From assembly GCA_039680605.1 (NCBI GenBank), contig JBDKTA010000034.1:89413-153412 (forward strand): a DNA stretch of 64,000 nucleotides. Direction: 5' to 3'. This DNA comes from Planctomycetaceae bacterium (lineage in GTDB: Bacteria; Planctomycetota; Phycisphaerae; SM23-33). The notes under the pieces were generated by a model that searched no databases, was not told the origin of the DNA, and worked only from the letters and a program-made list of their open reading frames with translations. The position numbers and the translations under genes were made by a program. This document shows positions 17,557 through 26,218 of this stretch, one piece after another; position 1 is the stretch's first letter; every line of letters begins with the position of its first letter.

Positions 17557-17586
17557 TTGACGTATCTTCAACCCCTCATTGATAAT
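17557..17586 (+). promoter_or_regulatory. Candidate promoter of the XylR-type regulator
   Basis: TTGACG (17557-17562), 18-nt spacer, GATAAT (17581-17586). Predicted start of transcription near 17593, about 37 nt before the chosen ATG. Confidence 0.5.
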
Positions 17587-17629
17587 ACGCCGGTCCGAAC
17601 GGAAGACGCCGGACACGGGAGCATGGGGA

Positions 17630-18808
17630 ATGACGATGGTGAGCAAAAAGCGAGATGTGCCGGATATGTCCGATCTGACAACAGGGTTCCGCAAGACCGT
17701 TACGGTAGGCCCGGGGTTGAGCGTGCAGATGCTGCGGGGCATCTCCGATTTCGCGCGGGAAAATCACTGGTTGCTGAACATGGCCCCCTGGCGCAAAGAC
17801 GACGCGTCCAGGCCGCTCTGGACCGGCGACGGGATCATTGCCTCTCTGCAGGCCAGGCCGGAACTCAGTGAGAACATTCGTGCCAGCGGCCTGCCGCTGG
17901 TCAACATCGCCGATCAGCCATTTGACGGCGTGACCACGATCATGCCCGACCACCGCTGGGCCGGTCGCATGGCGGCGGAGTACTTCCTGCAGCGGGGATA
18001 CCACAACCTGGCCTGGGCCAGTTCAGCCCCAAGCCGCCCCTGCCAGGAAATGATGAGTGCGTTCCAGGAGGTTGTCGCCGGCGCCGACAGAGTGTTCCAC
18101 AGAATCGATATCGGCCCCAACGTCCTGGCAGGCATGCCTGTTCCCCTTGGCGTTCTGGCCTGCAGCGACGCCGACGCGGTGGCGCTGGAGAACGTCGCCC
18201 TGGAGGCAGGGATCAGCATCCCCGAAGAATTGGCGATCATCGGCCCGGGCAACGAGCCTTACTGGTCCGACCTGGCGCCGGTTCCGCTCTCGCAGGTCGA
18301 CGCCGACCACCAGCAAATGGGCTATCAGGCGGCCGGCGCCCTCAGGGGGCTGATGTCGGGGGCGGCGCAGGGCGGGTTCCTGCCGCCGGTGCGTCCCAAG
18401 TGCGTGTGTACGCGGCGCAGCAGCGATTGCGTGGCGATTCCGCACAGAGAAGCCGCCGCGGCAATCACGTTCATCTGGAAACATTTCCGCGACGCGATCA
18501 CCCCAGGGCGCGTCGCCCGCGAGATCGGGCTGACCCGCCAGCGGCTCGACGCGGTCCTCAAGCAGCACACCGGGCGAACCCTGGCCGGTGAAATCGAGCA
18601 CAAGCGGATGGAACTGGCCATGGCGATGCTCCGCGACGGGCAGGACAAGGTGCGCATCATCGCCGACCAGTGCGGTTTCACCAACAGCCTCTCGCTCAAC
18701 CGCGCTTTCCGCCGCACCCTGGGAATGCCTCCCCAGCAATGGCGAGCCCAGAACTTTCATGTGGCCGCCGCCGCCGCCGAAATGGCACAAACCCCGCTGA
18801 GTATATAA
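17630..18808 (+). CDS. XylR-type transcriptional regulator (LacI-like sensor plus AraC HTH)
   Basis: 392 residues. The N-terminal two-thirds is a periplasmic-binding-protein-like sugar sensor: QMLRGISDFARENHW, the DHRWAGRMAAEYFLQRGYHNLAW segment, LACSDADAVALENVALEAG and PEELAIIGPGNEPYWSDL are landmarks of XylR/LacI relatives. The C-terminal AraC domain (about 295-390) has two helix-turn-helix units ending in QCGFTNSLSLNRAFRRTLG and PPQQWR. The sensed sugar is unknown and no target operon is adjacent. I chose the ATG at 17630 (GGAG 8 nt upstream) over a TTG at 17579, which would overlap the predicted promoter. Confidence 0.9.
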   Translation: MTMVSKKRDVPDMSDLTTGFRKTVTVGPGLSVQMLRGISDFARENHWLLNMAPWRKDDASRPLWTGDGIIASLQARPELSENIRASGLPLVNIADQPFDGVTTIMPDHRWAGRMAAEYFLQRGYHNLAWASSAPSRPCQEMMSAFQEVVAGADRVFHRIDIGPNVLAGMPVPLGVLACSDADAVALENVALEAGISIPEELAIIGPGNEPYWSDLAPVPLSQVDADHQQMGYQAAGALRGLMSGAAQGGFLPPVRPKCVCTRRSSDCVAIPHREAAAAITFIWKHFRDAITPGRVAREIGLTRQRLDAVLKQHTGRTLAGEIEHKRMELAMAMLRDGQDKVRIIADQCGFTNSLSLNRAFRRTLGMPPQQWRAQNFHVAAAAAEMAQTPLSI

Positions 18809-18810
18809 AG

Positions 18811-18840
18811 CGGGCGGGCCCGGCAAGCCGGACCCGCCCC
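18811..18840 (+). terminator. GC-rich hairpin after the XylR-type gene
   Basis: GGGCGGG...CCGGC-AA-GCCGG...CCCGCCC forms a 12-bp stem with one mismatch, starting 4 nt after the stop codon. There is no T-run, so intrinsic termination is only probable. Confidence 0.55.
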
Positions 18841-18957
18841 GGAGTCTCAGGCGGGGGGGGACCTGAGCCTCACGTTTTGTCCTACGCCTGTAATCGCAGG
18901 CGGTTCACCATTCAAGTAAAATCCGGACCACTTTTTTTTCGCCCATGCCTCGATGGT

Positions 18958-19114
18958 GGGGAAAAGCCGCGGCGGAGGCACCAGGTATTTATCAAAACCT
19001 TTGTGTGGCTTTGATGAATACTTGCGCCGGGCAGGGGTACACGGCACCAAATGAAAAAGTAATCCACACAACGAAGTACCTCTTCATTTAGTGCCTCCGC
19101 CGCGGCTTTTCCCC
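18958..19114. repeat. 157-bp palindromic element with perfect 24-bp arms
   Basis: Arms at 18958-18981 and 19091-19114 are exact reverse complements over 24 bp (GGGGAAAAGCCGCGG core). The 109-nt interior has further pairing (AGGTA with TACC, GTGTGG with CCACAC), so the whole could fold as a long branched hairpin. It lies between convergent genes. It could be a bidirectional terminator, a small non-autonomous element, or a structured RNA; no open frame lies inside. Confidence 0.8.
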
Positions 19115-19127
19115 TTTAATCAGGCCG

Positions 19128-19901
19128 CTATTCTTGCGGCCGCAACCCCGCCATCTTTCCCGCAGCCGCGTCCAGGGCAAACGTCAGGGCGCCGTGCCTG
19201 GGATTGACCCACGCCGAGGGCAACTCGATGCGGTCACTGTCGTCGCTGAGGACGCGGGCGACGGGTTGAGCCTTGTCGTGCCCGGTCACCAGGAACACCA
19301 CGTGCCGGGCCGCGTTGATCAGCGGCAGAGTGAAGGTCATGCGTTTGCGGCCGAGTTTGGGCACGTAGTCGACGGCAATCAGCTTGTGTTTTTCCGCCAG
19401 CAGCGGCGAATCGGGGAAGAGACTGGCGGTGTGTCCGTCGGTCCCCATTCCCAGCAGGATCAGGTCGAAGGACGGTTTTTTGTCGGGTCCGGCGGGCACG
19501 ATCGCCCGCACCTGGGCCTCGTAGTCGGCGGCGGCGGCGTTGAGGTCTTCGGCGTCGGTGGGCATGGGGTGAACGCGTTTGGGTTCGATGGGCAGGTAGT
19601 CCAGCAAGGTCCGCTGGACCATGCCGTAGTTGCTCTCGATGTCGTCGGGCGGCACGTCGCGTTCGTCGCCGAAGAAGATCTCGACGCTGGCCCAGGGCAC
19701 CTCGTCCTGGAGCAGGACGCGGGCCATCTTGAGATACAGCGCGTACGGAGTCGTTCCGCCGGCCAGCGCCAGCGTGCAGACGCCGCGGGCGTCGACGGCT
19801 TCGCGGATGCTCTGGCGGAAGATGTCCACCACCGCGTCGTTCACTTGCTCTTCCGTGGCCTTGACGACCACGGACACGTTTCGCGTACTTGCTTTTGACA
19901 T
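19128..19901 (-). CDS. pgl: 6-phosphogluconolactonase
   Basis: 257 residues of the NagB/DevB fold. Landmarks are LALAGGTTPYALY, IFFGDERDVPPDDIESNYG and GMGTDGHTASLFP. It hydrolyses 6-phosphogluconolactone, the second step of the oxidative pentose-phosphate pathway in the cytosol. It is the second gene of a two-gene minus-strand operon, 32 nt after zwf. Normal length; ATG start without a strong ribosome-binding site. No 6-phosphogluconate dehydrogenase gene lies in the window. Confidence 0.95.
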   Translation of the reverse strand: MSKASTRNVSVVVKATEEQVNDAVVDIFRQSIREAVDARGVCTLALAGGTTPYALYLKMARVLLQDEVPWASVEIFFGDERDVPPDDIESNYGMVQRTLLDYLPIEPKRVHPMPTDAEDLNAAAADYEAQVRAIVPAGPDKKPSFDLILLGMGTDGHTASLFPDSPLLAEKHKLIAVDYVPKLGRKRMTFTLPLINAARHVVFLVTGHDKAQPVARVLSDDSDRIELPSAWVNPRHGALTFALDAAAGKMAGLRPQE

Positions 19902-19933
19902 GGGCAGTTTTCCCGGAGTTTTATATCACGCCT

Positions 19934-21463
19934 TCATGTATTTTTCCAGTGGATATACGGATCGTTAAACAGCGCCTCGGCCGAGGGCGGACCCCAACTG
20001 CCCGCCGGGTACGTCTCCAGCGGCGGGCGGGCGTTCACCCGCCATCCGGCGCGGATGCTGTCGACGATCTTCCACGAGGCCTCGACCTCGTCATTGCGGA
20101 TGAACAGCGTCGGGTCGTCGCACATCACGTCCAGCAGCAGGTGCTCGTACGCCTCGGGCGAGGCCGACTCGAACGTCGAATGATAGCTGAAGTCCATCTT
20201 CACCGGTCGCAGCATCATGCGCACGCCGGGAACCTTGGCGTCGAACCGCAGGCTGATGCCTTCCTCGGGATACATCCGGATGACCAGTTCGTTGGCGTGG
20301 CGCACGTCGCACGAGGACTCGCTGAACAACTGCGTCGGTTCGCGGCGAAAGACCACCACCACCTGCGCCAGCTTGCCCGCCATGCACTTGCCCGTGCGCA
20401 GATAGAACGGCACCCCCGACCAGCGCCAGTTCTCGACGTACAGCTTGACGGCGGCGTAGGTCTCGACCTGCGAGTCGGCGGCGACGCCTTCCTCCTGGCG
20501 GTACCCGGCTTGGCCGTCGGCGGGGCCGTACTGACCGCGCGCCGTGCGGACAGCGACCTCCTCGGGCGTCAGCGGCGAGATCGCCTGGAGCACTTCGATC
20601 TTCTCGTCGCGAATGTACGTCCCCCGCATCCGGTTGGGCGGGTCCATCGCGATCAGCGTCAACAGTTGCATCATGTGGTTCTGCACCATGTCGCCCATGG
20701 CGCCGGCGGTCTCGTAGTAGGGCCCGCGCCGCCCCTCCATGCCGACGGTTTCGGCCAGCGTGATCTGCACGTGGTCGACGAACTGGCGGTTGAGCAGCGG
20801 CTCGACGATCGCGTTGGCGAAGCGGAACGCCAGGATGTTCTGGACGGCCTCTTTGCCCAGGTAATGGTCGATGCGGAAGATCTGGTCTTCGTCGAACCAT
20901 TCGGCCAGCAAGGTGTTCAGCGCGCGGGCGGAGTTGAGGTCTTCGCCGAAGGGCTTCTCCACCACCAGGCGCACGAACTGGTTCCGCCGGCGCGGAGCGT
21001 TCAGGCCCGCCGCCCCGAGTTGCTTGATGATCTCGGGCAGCACCGCCGGGGGCATGGCATCGTAAAACACGCGGTTGCCGCCCGTGCCGTACTGCTCGTC
21101 CAACTCGTCCAGGCGGCGCGACAGGGCCGCGTAGTCCTGCGGCGCATCGGCCTGGGCGGTCAAGTAGAACCATCGCTGGGCCGCCCGCTGCCAGGCGGCT
21201 TCGTCGATGGGCGTCCGCGAAAACTCCCCCACCGCTTTGCGCATGGCGTTGCGGAAGTATTCGTCATCGTGGTCCTTGCGCCCCACGCCGAGCACAACGA
21301 AGTTGTCCCCGATCAGCCGCTCGCGCCACAGGTTGTACAGCGCCGGGGCGATCTTGCGGGCCGCCAGATCCCCCGTGGCCCCGAAGAGCACGAAGACGCA
21401 CGGCTGGGCCGCCTGCGGCTCGGCGATACCGGCCTCAAATCGATTTCCTTCATTCGAAGACAT
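19934..21463 (-). CDS. zwf: Glucose-6-phosphate 1-dehydrogenase
   Basis: 509 residues. The N-terminal Rossmann motif is [11 protein letters not shown] (28-37), with EKPFG (169-173) and the active-site RIDHYLGKE (197-205). It oxidises glucose-6-phosphate to 6-phosphogluconolactone with NAD(P)+. I chose the ATG at 21463 because GGAAGGGAACGAA precedes it; a GTG at 21481 would add six residues. It starts a two-gene operon with pgl. Together they feed NADPH and pentose precursors. Confidence 0.96.
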   Translation of the reverse strand: MSSNEGNRFEAGIAEPQAAQPCVFVLFGATGDLAARKIAPALYNLWRERLIGDNFVVLGVGRKDHDDEYFRNAMRKAVGEFSRTPIDEAAWQRAAQRWFYLTAQADAPQDYAALSRRLDELDEQYGTGGNRVFYDAMPPAVLPEIIKQLGAAGLNAPRRRNQFVRLVVEKPFGEDLNSARALNTLLAEWFDEDQIFRIDHYLGKEAVQNILAFRFANAIVEPLLNRQFVDHVQITLAETVGMEGRRGPYYETAGAMGDMVQNHMMQLLTLIAMDPPNRMRGTYIRDEKIEVLQAISPLTPEEVAVRTARGQYGPADGQAGYRQEEGVAADSQVETYAAVKLYVENWRWSGVPFYLRTGKCMAGKLAQVVVVFRREPTQLFSESSCDVRHANELVIRMYPEEGISLRFDAKVPGVRMMLRPVKMDFSYHSTFESASPEAYEHLLLDVMCDDPTLFIRNDEVEASWKIVDSIRAGWRVNARPPLETYPAGSWGPPSAEALFNDPYIHWKNT

Positions 21464-21540
21464 TTCGTTCCCTTCCGGCACATTATTCTAGGCGGGCGGG
21501 AATCGCCCTGCTCTTGTATATCGAGCCGCAGGCCTCTGGT

Positions 21541-21619
21541 GGCACAGGCTTTCCAGCCTGTGGCCCGCTTGTGTTTCTGCGCATCATGGAAGAATGACAC
21601 AGCCTAGAAAGCCTGTGCC
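21541..21619. repeat. Inverted repeat, GGCACAGGCTTTCCAGCCTGTG family
   Basis: Arms at 21541-21562 and 21597-21619 are near reverse complements (one arm has TTCC, the other TTCT in the centre), and each arm is itself palindromic around AGGCT/AGCCT. It lies between the divergent zwf and GNAT genes, directly before the GNAT promoter. Confidence 0.75.
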
Positions 21620-21627
21620 GCCTGCGT

Positions 21628-21633
21628 TACAAT
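21628..21633 (+). promoter_or_regulatory. Candidate -10 element placing the GNAT start at +1
   Basis: TACAAT at 21628-21633 with the ATG only 6 nt further on, so a transcript would begin at or near the start codon. No ribosome-binding site is present. The -35 region is weak (TAGAAA with a 17-nt spacer). Confidence 0.4.
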
Positions 21634-21639
21634 AGCGGA

Positions 21640-22107
21640 ATGATCTTGCGAGCGGCTATTTTGAGCGATGCGGTGGCGATCCGCGACCTGGTCGGCTATT
21701 ACGCCGAACGCGGCAGGATGCTCCATCGCAGCCTTGAAAGCGTCTACGACCACCTGCGCGACTTCACCGTCGCCTGCGACGACGAGGGCAGGCTGATCGG
21801 ATGCGTGGCCGTCGACGTCTCGTTCGAAGACCTCGCCGAGGTCAAGAGCCTGGCCGTGGCGCCGGATCTTCGCCGCAGCGGCGTGGGGCGGCAGCTTATC
21901 GCCGCGGCGGTTGACGATGCCCGGCGCCTTGGCGTGCGGCGCCTCTTCGCCTTGACGTACGAGGCTGACTTTTTCGCCGCGCAAGGGTTTGTCCGGATCG
22001 ACCGGATGACGCTTCCGGCCAAGGTCTGGCGCGAATGCGTCGCCTGCCCGAAGGTCGACGCCTGCGATGAAATTGCGATGATCCGCTTGCTGAAAGACGT
22101 GCCATGA
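21640..22107 (+). CDS. GNAT N-acetyltransferase, short N-acetylglutamate-synthase type (ArgA-like)
   Basis: 155 residues. AAILSDAVAIRDLVGYYAERG then MLHRSLESVYDHLRDF is the N-terminus of the short ArgA family; SLAVAPDLRRSGVGRQLI is the acetyl-CoA-binding motif; KVWRECVACPKVDACDE near the C-terminus is a family hallmark with three Cys. The likely reaction is acetylation of glutamate, the first step of arginine synthesis, but no other arg gene is near, so this is inference from the family. It overlaps the MlaF gene by 4 nt (ATGA), an unexpected partnership. Probable leaderless start. Confidence 0.8.
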   Translation: MILRAAILSDAVAIRDLVGYYAERGRMLHRSLESVYDHLRDFTVACDDEGRLIGCVAVDVSFEDLAEVKSLAVAPDLRRSGVGRQLIAAAVDDARRLGVRRLFALTYEADFFAAQGFVRIDRMTLPAKVWRECVACPKVDACDEIAMIRLLKDVP

Positions 22108-22919
22108 ACGACGCCGACGCCATCATCCGGCTGCAGGAGGTACACAAGTCGTTCAACGGCGAGCCGGTGCTGCGCGGGGTGAACCTGGCGATCGAGGCGG
22201 GCAAGACCACCGTCATCATCGGCCCCTCCGGATGCGGCAAGAGCGTGCTGCTCAAGCACATGATCGCCCTGATCCGCCCTGACCGCGGCGAGGTGTTCTT
22301 CAGGAACCGCCCCATCGGCGGGCTCTGCGAGCGACAGATGGTCGACGTGCGCCGGCGGTTCGGGTTTCTCTTCCAGGGCGGCGCGCTGTTCGACTCGATG
22401 ACCGTCCAGGAGAACATCGTCTTTCCGCTGGCGGAAAACCACGTCAGCGACCCGGAGCGCCAGAAGGCCCGCTGCCGCGAAGTGCTCTCGCTGGTGGGCC
22501 TGGACGGCACGCAGCAGAAGTACCCCGAGGAGCTTTCCGGCGGGCAGAAGAAGCGCGTCGCCCTGGCGCGGGCCATCGCCCTGGGACCGGAGGTCATCCT
22601 CTACGACGAGCCCACCACTGGGCTGGACCCCATCCGCGCCGACCTGATCAACGAGTTGATCATCAACCTGCAGAAGGCGCTGCAGACGACGGCCGTCGTC
22701 GTCACGCACGACATGACCTCCGCGTGCAAGATCGCCGACCGCATCGTGATGCTCTACGGCGGGGTCTTCATCGCCGACACGACGCCGGCGGGCCTGGCGA
22801 CCATCGACAACGAGACCGTGCTGCGCTTCGTCCAGGGGCGCGCCAGCGCCGAGGAACTCGAACAGATTCGCGCCGGGCGATTGGCCCGGCAGCCGTTTGG
22901 CGCCCCCGCCATACCTTGA
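22104..22919 (+). CDS. mlaF: MlaF/Ttg2A-type ABC ATPase (phospholipid transport)
   Basis: 271 residues. Walker A GPSGCGKS, Q-loop FLFQGGALFDSMTV, signature LSGGQKKRVALARA, Walker B ILYDEPTTGLDP and switch VVVTHDM are all intact. FQGGALFDSMTVQENI is characteristic of the MlaF group, which powers lipid movement between inner and outer membranes together with MlaE and an MCE protein. The start overlaps the GNAT stop by 4 nt and the MCE gene follows after 10 nt. No MlaE permease gene lies in this run. The C-terminal tail (GRASAEELEQIRAG) is short. Confidence 0.92.
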   Translation: MNDADAIIRLQEVHKSFNGEPVLRGVNLAIEAGKTTVIIGPSGCGKSVLLKHMIALIRPDRGEVFFRNRPIGGLCERQMVDVRRRFGFLFQGGALFDSMTVQENIVFPLAENHVSDPERQKARCREVLSLVGLDGTQQKYPEELSGGQKKRVALARAIALGPEVILYDEPTTGLDPIRADLINELIINLQKALQTTAVVVTHDMTSACKIADRIVMLYGGVFIADTTPAGLATIDNETVLRFVQGRASAEELEQIRAGRLARQPFGAPAIP

Positions 22920-22929
22920 GGATCCAGCC

Positions 22930-23934
22930 ATGAAAGAATCCGCTCGAAATGTGGCCGTGGGAATCACCGTGATCGTCGCCCTGCTGATCCTGGCGGCAAT
23001 GATCCTGATCTTCGCCGGACTGCCCGTGGTCCTGCGCAGCGGGTACACGATCTCCATGCTCTTTCCCACCACCGCCGACGCCCACGAGGGCGACCCGGTC
23101 CATCTGTCGGGCCTCAAGATCGGCGAAGTGACCAAGATCGATTTCGCCGGCGGCGACAGCCGAAAGGGCGTCATGTTCACCGCGCGGATCTATTCCGACG
23201 TCCGCGTCCCCGCAAACGCCAAGGCCTTCATCTTTTCCAAGGGACTGGCCGGCGGGGCGTACATCCAGCTCCAGGGAGAAGGGCCCGCGCCGATCAACCC
23301 GCGGACCGGAAAGGCAATGGAATATCTGCCCACCGACGGGAGCCCCGTCCTGGCCGGGCAGTTGAAGACCAGCCTGCTGCCCGAGGAAGTCGAGAAAGGC
23401 TTCAACAGCATTTCCAGGCTCGCCGACAGCCTCAACGCCCTGGTGGCCCCGCAGGAAGCCTCCGGCGGCGCCGTTGCGAGCACGGGCCCCGCCGGCGGAC
23501 CGGCGTCGCAGCCCGGCCTGCAGGGCACCATCGCGCGGATGAACCTGGCGCTGGACAACCTCAACGGGATGCTCGACAAGAAGAATCAGCAGCAGTTCAC
23601 CGCTCTGCTGACGAACCTCTCCGACGCCTCCCTGCAGGCCAACAAGACCTTGCTGGAGATCCAGAAGACCACCGCCCAGGTCGGCGCCGACGCCGGACAC
23701 ATCTCCCGGGGCCTGCTCGAAGACACCGCACGCCTGTCCGCCCTGCTGGCGGAGCTGGAAACGACCGTCAGCAAGGTCAACACCGGCGAAGGCTCGATGG
23801 CCAAGCTGCTCAACGACCCGAAATTCTACAACAACCTCGTCGACACCAGCGATCAGGCCAACAAGCTCCTGGAAGAGCTGCGAGTAATGGCCAAGGACTG
23901 GAAGGACAACGGCGTCAAACTCAAAATGAAGTGA
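22930..23934 (+). CDS. MCE/MlaD-domain lipid-binding protein
   Basis: 334 residues. One N-terminal membrane helix (about 7-30, VGITVIVALLILAAMILIFAG) anchors the protein in the inner membrane. The MCE domain follows (YTISMLFPTTADAHEGDPVHLSGLKIGEVTKIDF). A long helical C-terminal region (about 150-330) contains GEGSMAKLLNDPKFYNNLVD, common in MCE proteins and probably forming a tunnel or needle. GAGG precedes the ATG at 22930; an upstream in-frame ATG at 22897 falls in the mlaF end and is less likely. Partner of the adjacent ATPase. Confidence 0.9.
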   Translation: MKESARNVAVGITVIVALLILAAMILIFAGLPVVLRSGYTISMLFPTTADAHEGDPVHLSGLKIGEVTKIDFAGGDSRKGVMFTARIYSDVRVPANAKAFIFSKGLAGGAYIQLQGEGPAPINPRTGKAMEYLPTDGSPVLAGQLKTSLLPEEVEKGFNSISRLADSLNALVAPQEASGGAVASTGPAGGPASQPGLQGTIARMNLALDNLNGMLDKKNQQQFTALLTNLSDASLQANKTLLEIQKTTAQVGADAGHISRGLLEDTARLSALLAELETTVSKVNTGEGSMAKLLNDPKFYNNLVDTSDQANKLLEELRVMAKDWKDNGVKLKMK

Positions 23935-23968
23935 ACGCCGCTGCCCGATCGCTTCAGCCGGAACATTC

Positions 23969-26218
23969 ATGATTGCGGACATCGTTATAAAATGCCGGTG
24001 GGGGTTCATCGCCTTCTGGATCGCCCTCACCGCCGCCCTGCTGTTCTGGACGGCGCCGGTAGAGCCGGGAACCTCCGAGGTCCGCAGCTATCTGCCTGAG
24101 TCTTCCCCCTACAGCCAGGCCCTGGCCGTCACGGAGCGATACTTCCCCAGGATGGCCGCCCAGAGCGAGGCCGTCATCGTCCTCGAGCGCCGCAAGGGCG
24201 CCCTGACGCCCGCGGATCTGGCCGCCGTCGAGGCGATGGCCTCATCCATCCGCACCCGCCTGCCCCAGTACGCCGTGCGATCTCCGGGCGCCATCGCTCT
24301 GCCGCAGGGGAGCAATCCCTTGATCAGCCCCGCCGGCAGCGACGGGCAGGCGGCGCTGCTGATGGTCAATGTCCAGGCCAACTTCATCACCATCGCCGCC
24401 ACGCGCGCCGTCGAGGCCATCCGGCAAGACCTCCTGGCGGCTAAGCTCCCGGCCGGGCTGACCGCTCACATTACCGGCTCGGCCGCGTTCGGGCACGACT
24501 ACGGCCAGGCCTCGGGCGCCAGCAGCCACCGCACCACGCTGGTGACGCTGGCGGCGGTGTTGATCATCCTGCTGCTGGTGTACCGCGCGCCGCTGGCGGC
24601 GCTGGTTCCCCTGGCGGCGATCAGCGCCGCGGCCGTCATTTCACTGAAGATTCTCGACGTCCTCCAGACCCTGGGCATGCCCTTGGGCACGCCCGAGCGA
24701 ATCTTCGTGATGGTGCTGCTGTACGGGGCCGGCACCGATTACGCGCTGCTGTACATCAGCCGCTACCGCGAGACGCTCGACGCGCACGCGGCGCCGCTGC
24801 GAGCGGCCGCCGAGGCGCTGCGGGGGACGTTCTCGGCTATCTTCGCCAGCGGCATCACCGACGCCCTGAGCATCCTGACGCTGAGCTTCGTGTCGTTCGT
24901 GATCTTCCGCAGCACCGGACCGGCGGTGGCCATCGCCCTGGTCGTGGCGATGACCGCGGCACTGACCCTGGTGCCGGCCATCGTCGCGGTGCTGGGGCGG
25001 CGACTGTTCTGGCCCGTTTCACAGACCCCCGCCGTCAGCCGCAAGGTCTGGCCCTTCGTCGCGCGGGTGGTCATCGCCCGCCCGCTGCCGATCCTGCTGG
25101 TGACGGTGGCGCTGATGGCGATCCCCGCCGCACGGGCGCTGGATATCACCTGGGTGTACGACACGCTGGCCGACCTGCGCGGCGATTATGAATCGCCCAA
25201 GGGGCTGCTGGCGGCGCAGCGCCACTGGCCGCGCGGCGAGACCGGCCCGGTCACTGCCGTCATCGAGGCCCCGGCGCCGCTGACGCGGGCGAAGTGGACC
25301 GCCCACAGCAAGACCCTGTCCGATGCCATGCTCAAGCTGACCGACGGAGGCGCCCGCATCGCCGGAAACATCCGAAGCCTCAGCAGCCCCGTCGGCGTCA
25401 ACAGCGGAGGCACGCTCACCACCCTGCTGCTGCGCCTGGCGGACAAGGCCATCGCCGGAGAATATCTCAGCGACGACGGCAGAGCCATGCGCATGGTCCT
25501 GGTGCTCGATGAGGCCCCGCTGACGCTGGCGGCGATGGGCCACGTCGACATGATCCAGAAAACCCTAGATGCCCAGGCCGCCTCCGCTCTGGGCGGACGC
25601 GTCTACCTGACCGGACCGACTGCGCAGATGCTGGCCGTCAAGACCGTCACGCGCAGCGACTTCCACATGATCGTCCCGATGGTCCTGGGCGTCATCTTCA
25701 CCGTCGTGCTGTGCCTGCTGCGCGACGTGCTGCTGACGCTGTTCATGGTCGCCACCACCGTCCTGACATACCTGGCCACGCTGGGCATCAGCTACTGGGT
25801 CTTCGTCGCCCTGCTCGGGGCAGAAGGGCTGGATTGGAAAGTCCAGGTCTTCCTGTTCATCGTCGTCACGGCCGTCGGGGTCGACTACAACATCTTCCTG
25901 GCCGCGAGGCTCTTCCAGGAAGCCCGCCGCCACAGCCCCCTCGACGCCGTCCGCGAAGCCATCATCCACACCGGACCGGTCATCTCCTCGTGCGGGCTGA
26001 TCATGGCCGCCACGCTGGGCAGCCTGCTCAGCGGCGACCTTGCCCTGCTGATCCAACTGGGCTTCGCCTTCGCCCTGGGGATGCTGCTGGACACGTTCGT
26101 CGTGCGCCCCCTGGTGCTGCCGAGCTTCGTCGTCCTGACCGGGAGACTTCACCGCAGGCAACGCGAAGATCGCAGAGAAGATGAAACGCTGCCTTCCGCC
26201 GCGGAGACCATTGCCTGA
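23969..26218 (+). CDS. MMPL/RND-superfamily transporter
   Basis: 749 residues with the duplicated RND layout: a helix at 12-30, a large periplasmic loop (about 35-185), a cluster of helices (185-365), then a second half with a helix, loop and five helices (to about 735). The MMPL motifs GAGTDYALLYISRYRE and GVDYNIFLAARLFQE, one per half, carry the Asp-Tyr pair used for proton coupling. Such proteins export lipids, glycolipids or drugs. It follows the MlaF-MlaD genes after 34 nt, so a joint role in envelope lipid traffic is likely. The extreme C-terminus is basic (RLHRRQREDRRED). Confidence 0.9.
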   Translation: MIADIVIKCRWGFIAFWIALTAALLFWTAPVEPGTSEVRSYLPESSPYSQALAVTERYFPRMAAQSEAVIVLERRKGALTPADLAAVEAMASSIRTRLPQYAVRSPGAIALPQGSNPLISPAGSDGQAALLMVNVQANFITIAATRAVEAIRQDLLAAKLPAGLTAHITGSAAFGHDYGQASGASSHRTTLVTLAAVLIILLLVYRAPLAALVPLAAISAAAVISLKILDVLQTLGMPLGTPERIFVMVLLYGAGTDYALLYISRYRETLDAHAAPLRAAAEALRGTFSAIFASGITDALSILTLSFVSFVIFRSTGPAVAIALVVAMTAALTLVPAIVAVLGRRLFWPVSQTPAVSRKVWPFVARVVIARPLPILLVTVALMAIPAARALDITWVYDTLADLRGDYESPKGLLAAQRHWPRGETGPVTAVIEAPAPLTRAKWTAHSKTLSDAMLKLTDGGARIAGNIRSLSSPVGVNSGGTLTTLLLRLADKAIAGEYLSDDGRAMRMVLVLDEAPLTLAAMGHVDMIQKTLDAQAASALGGRVYLTGPTAQMLAVKTVTRSDFHMIVPMVLGVIFTVVLCLLRDVLLTLFMVATTVLTYLATLGISYWVFVALLGAEGLDWKVQVFLFIVVTAVGVDYNIFLAARLFQEARRHSPLDAVREAIIHTGPVISSCGLIMAATLGSLLSGDLALLIQLGFAFALGMLLDTFVVRPLVLPSFVVLTGRLHRRQREDRREDETLPSAAETIA

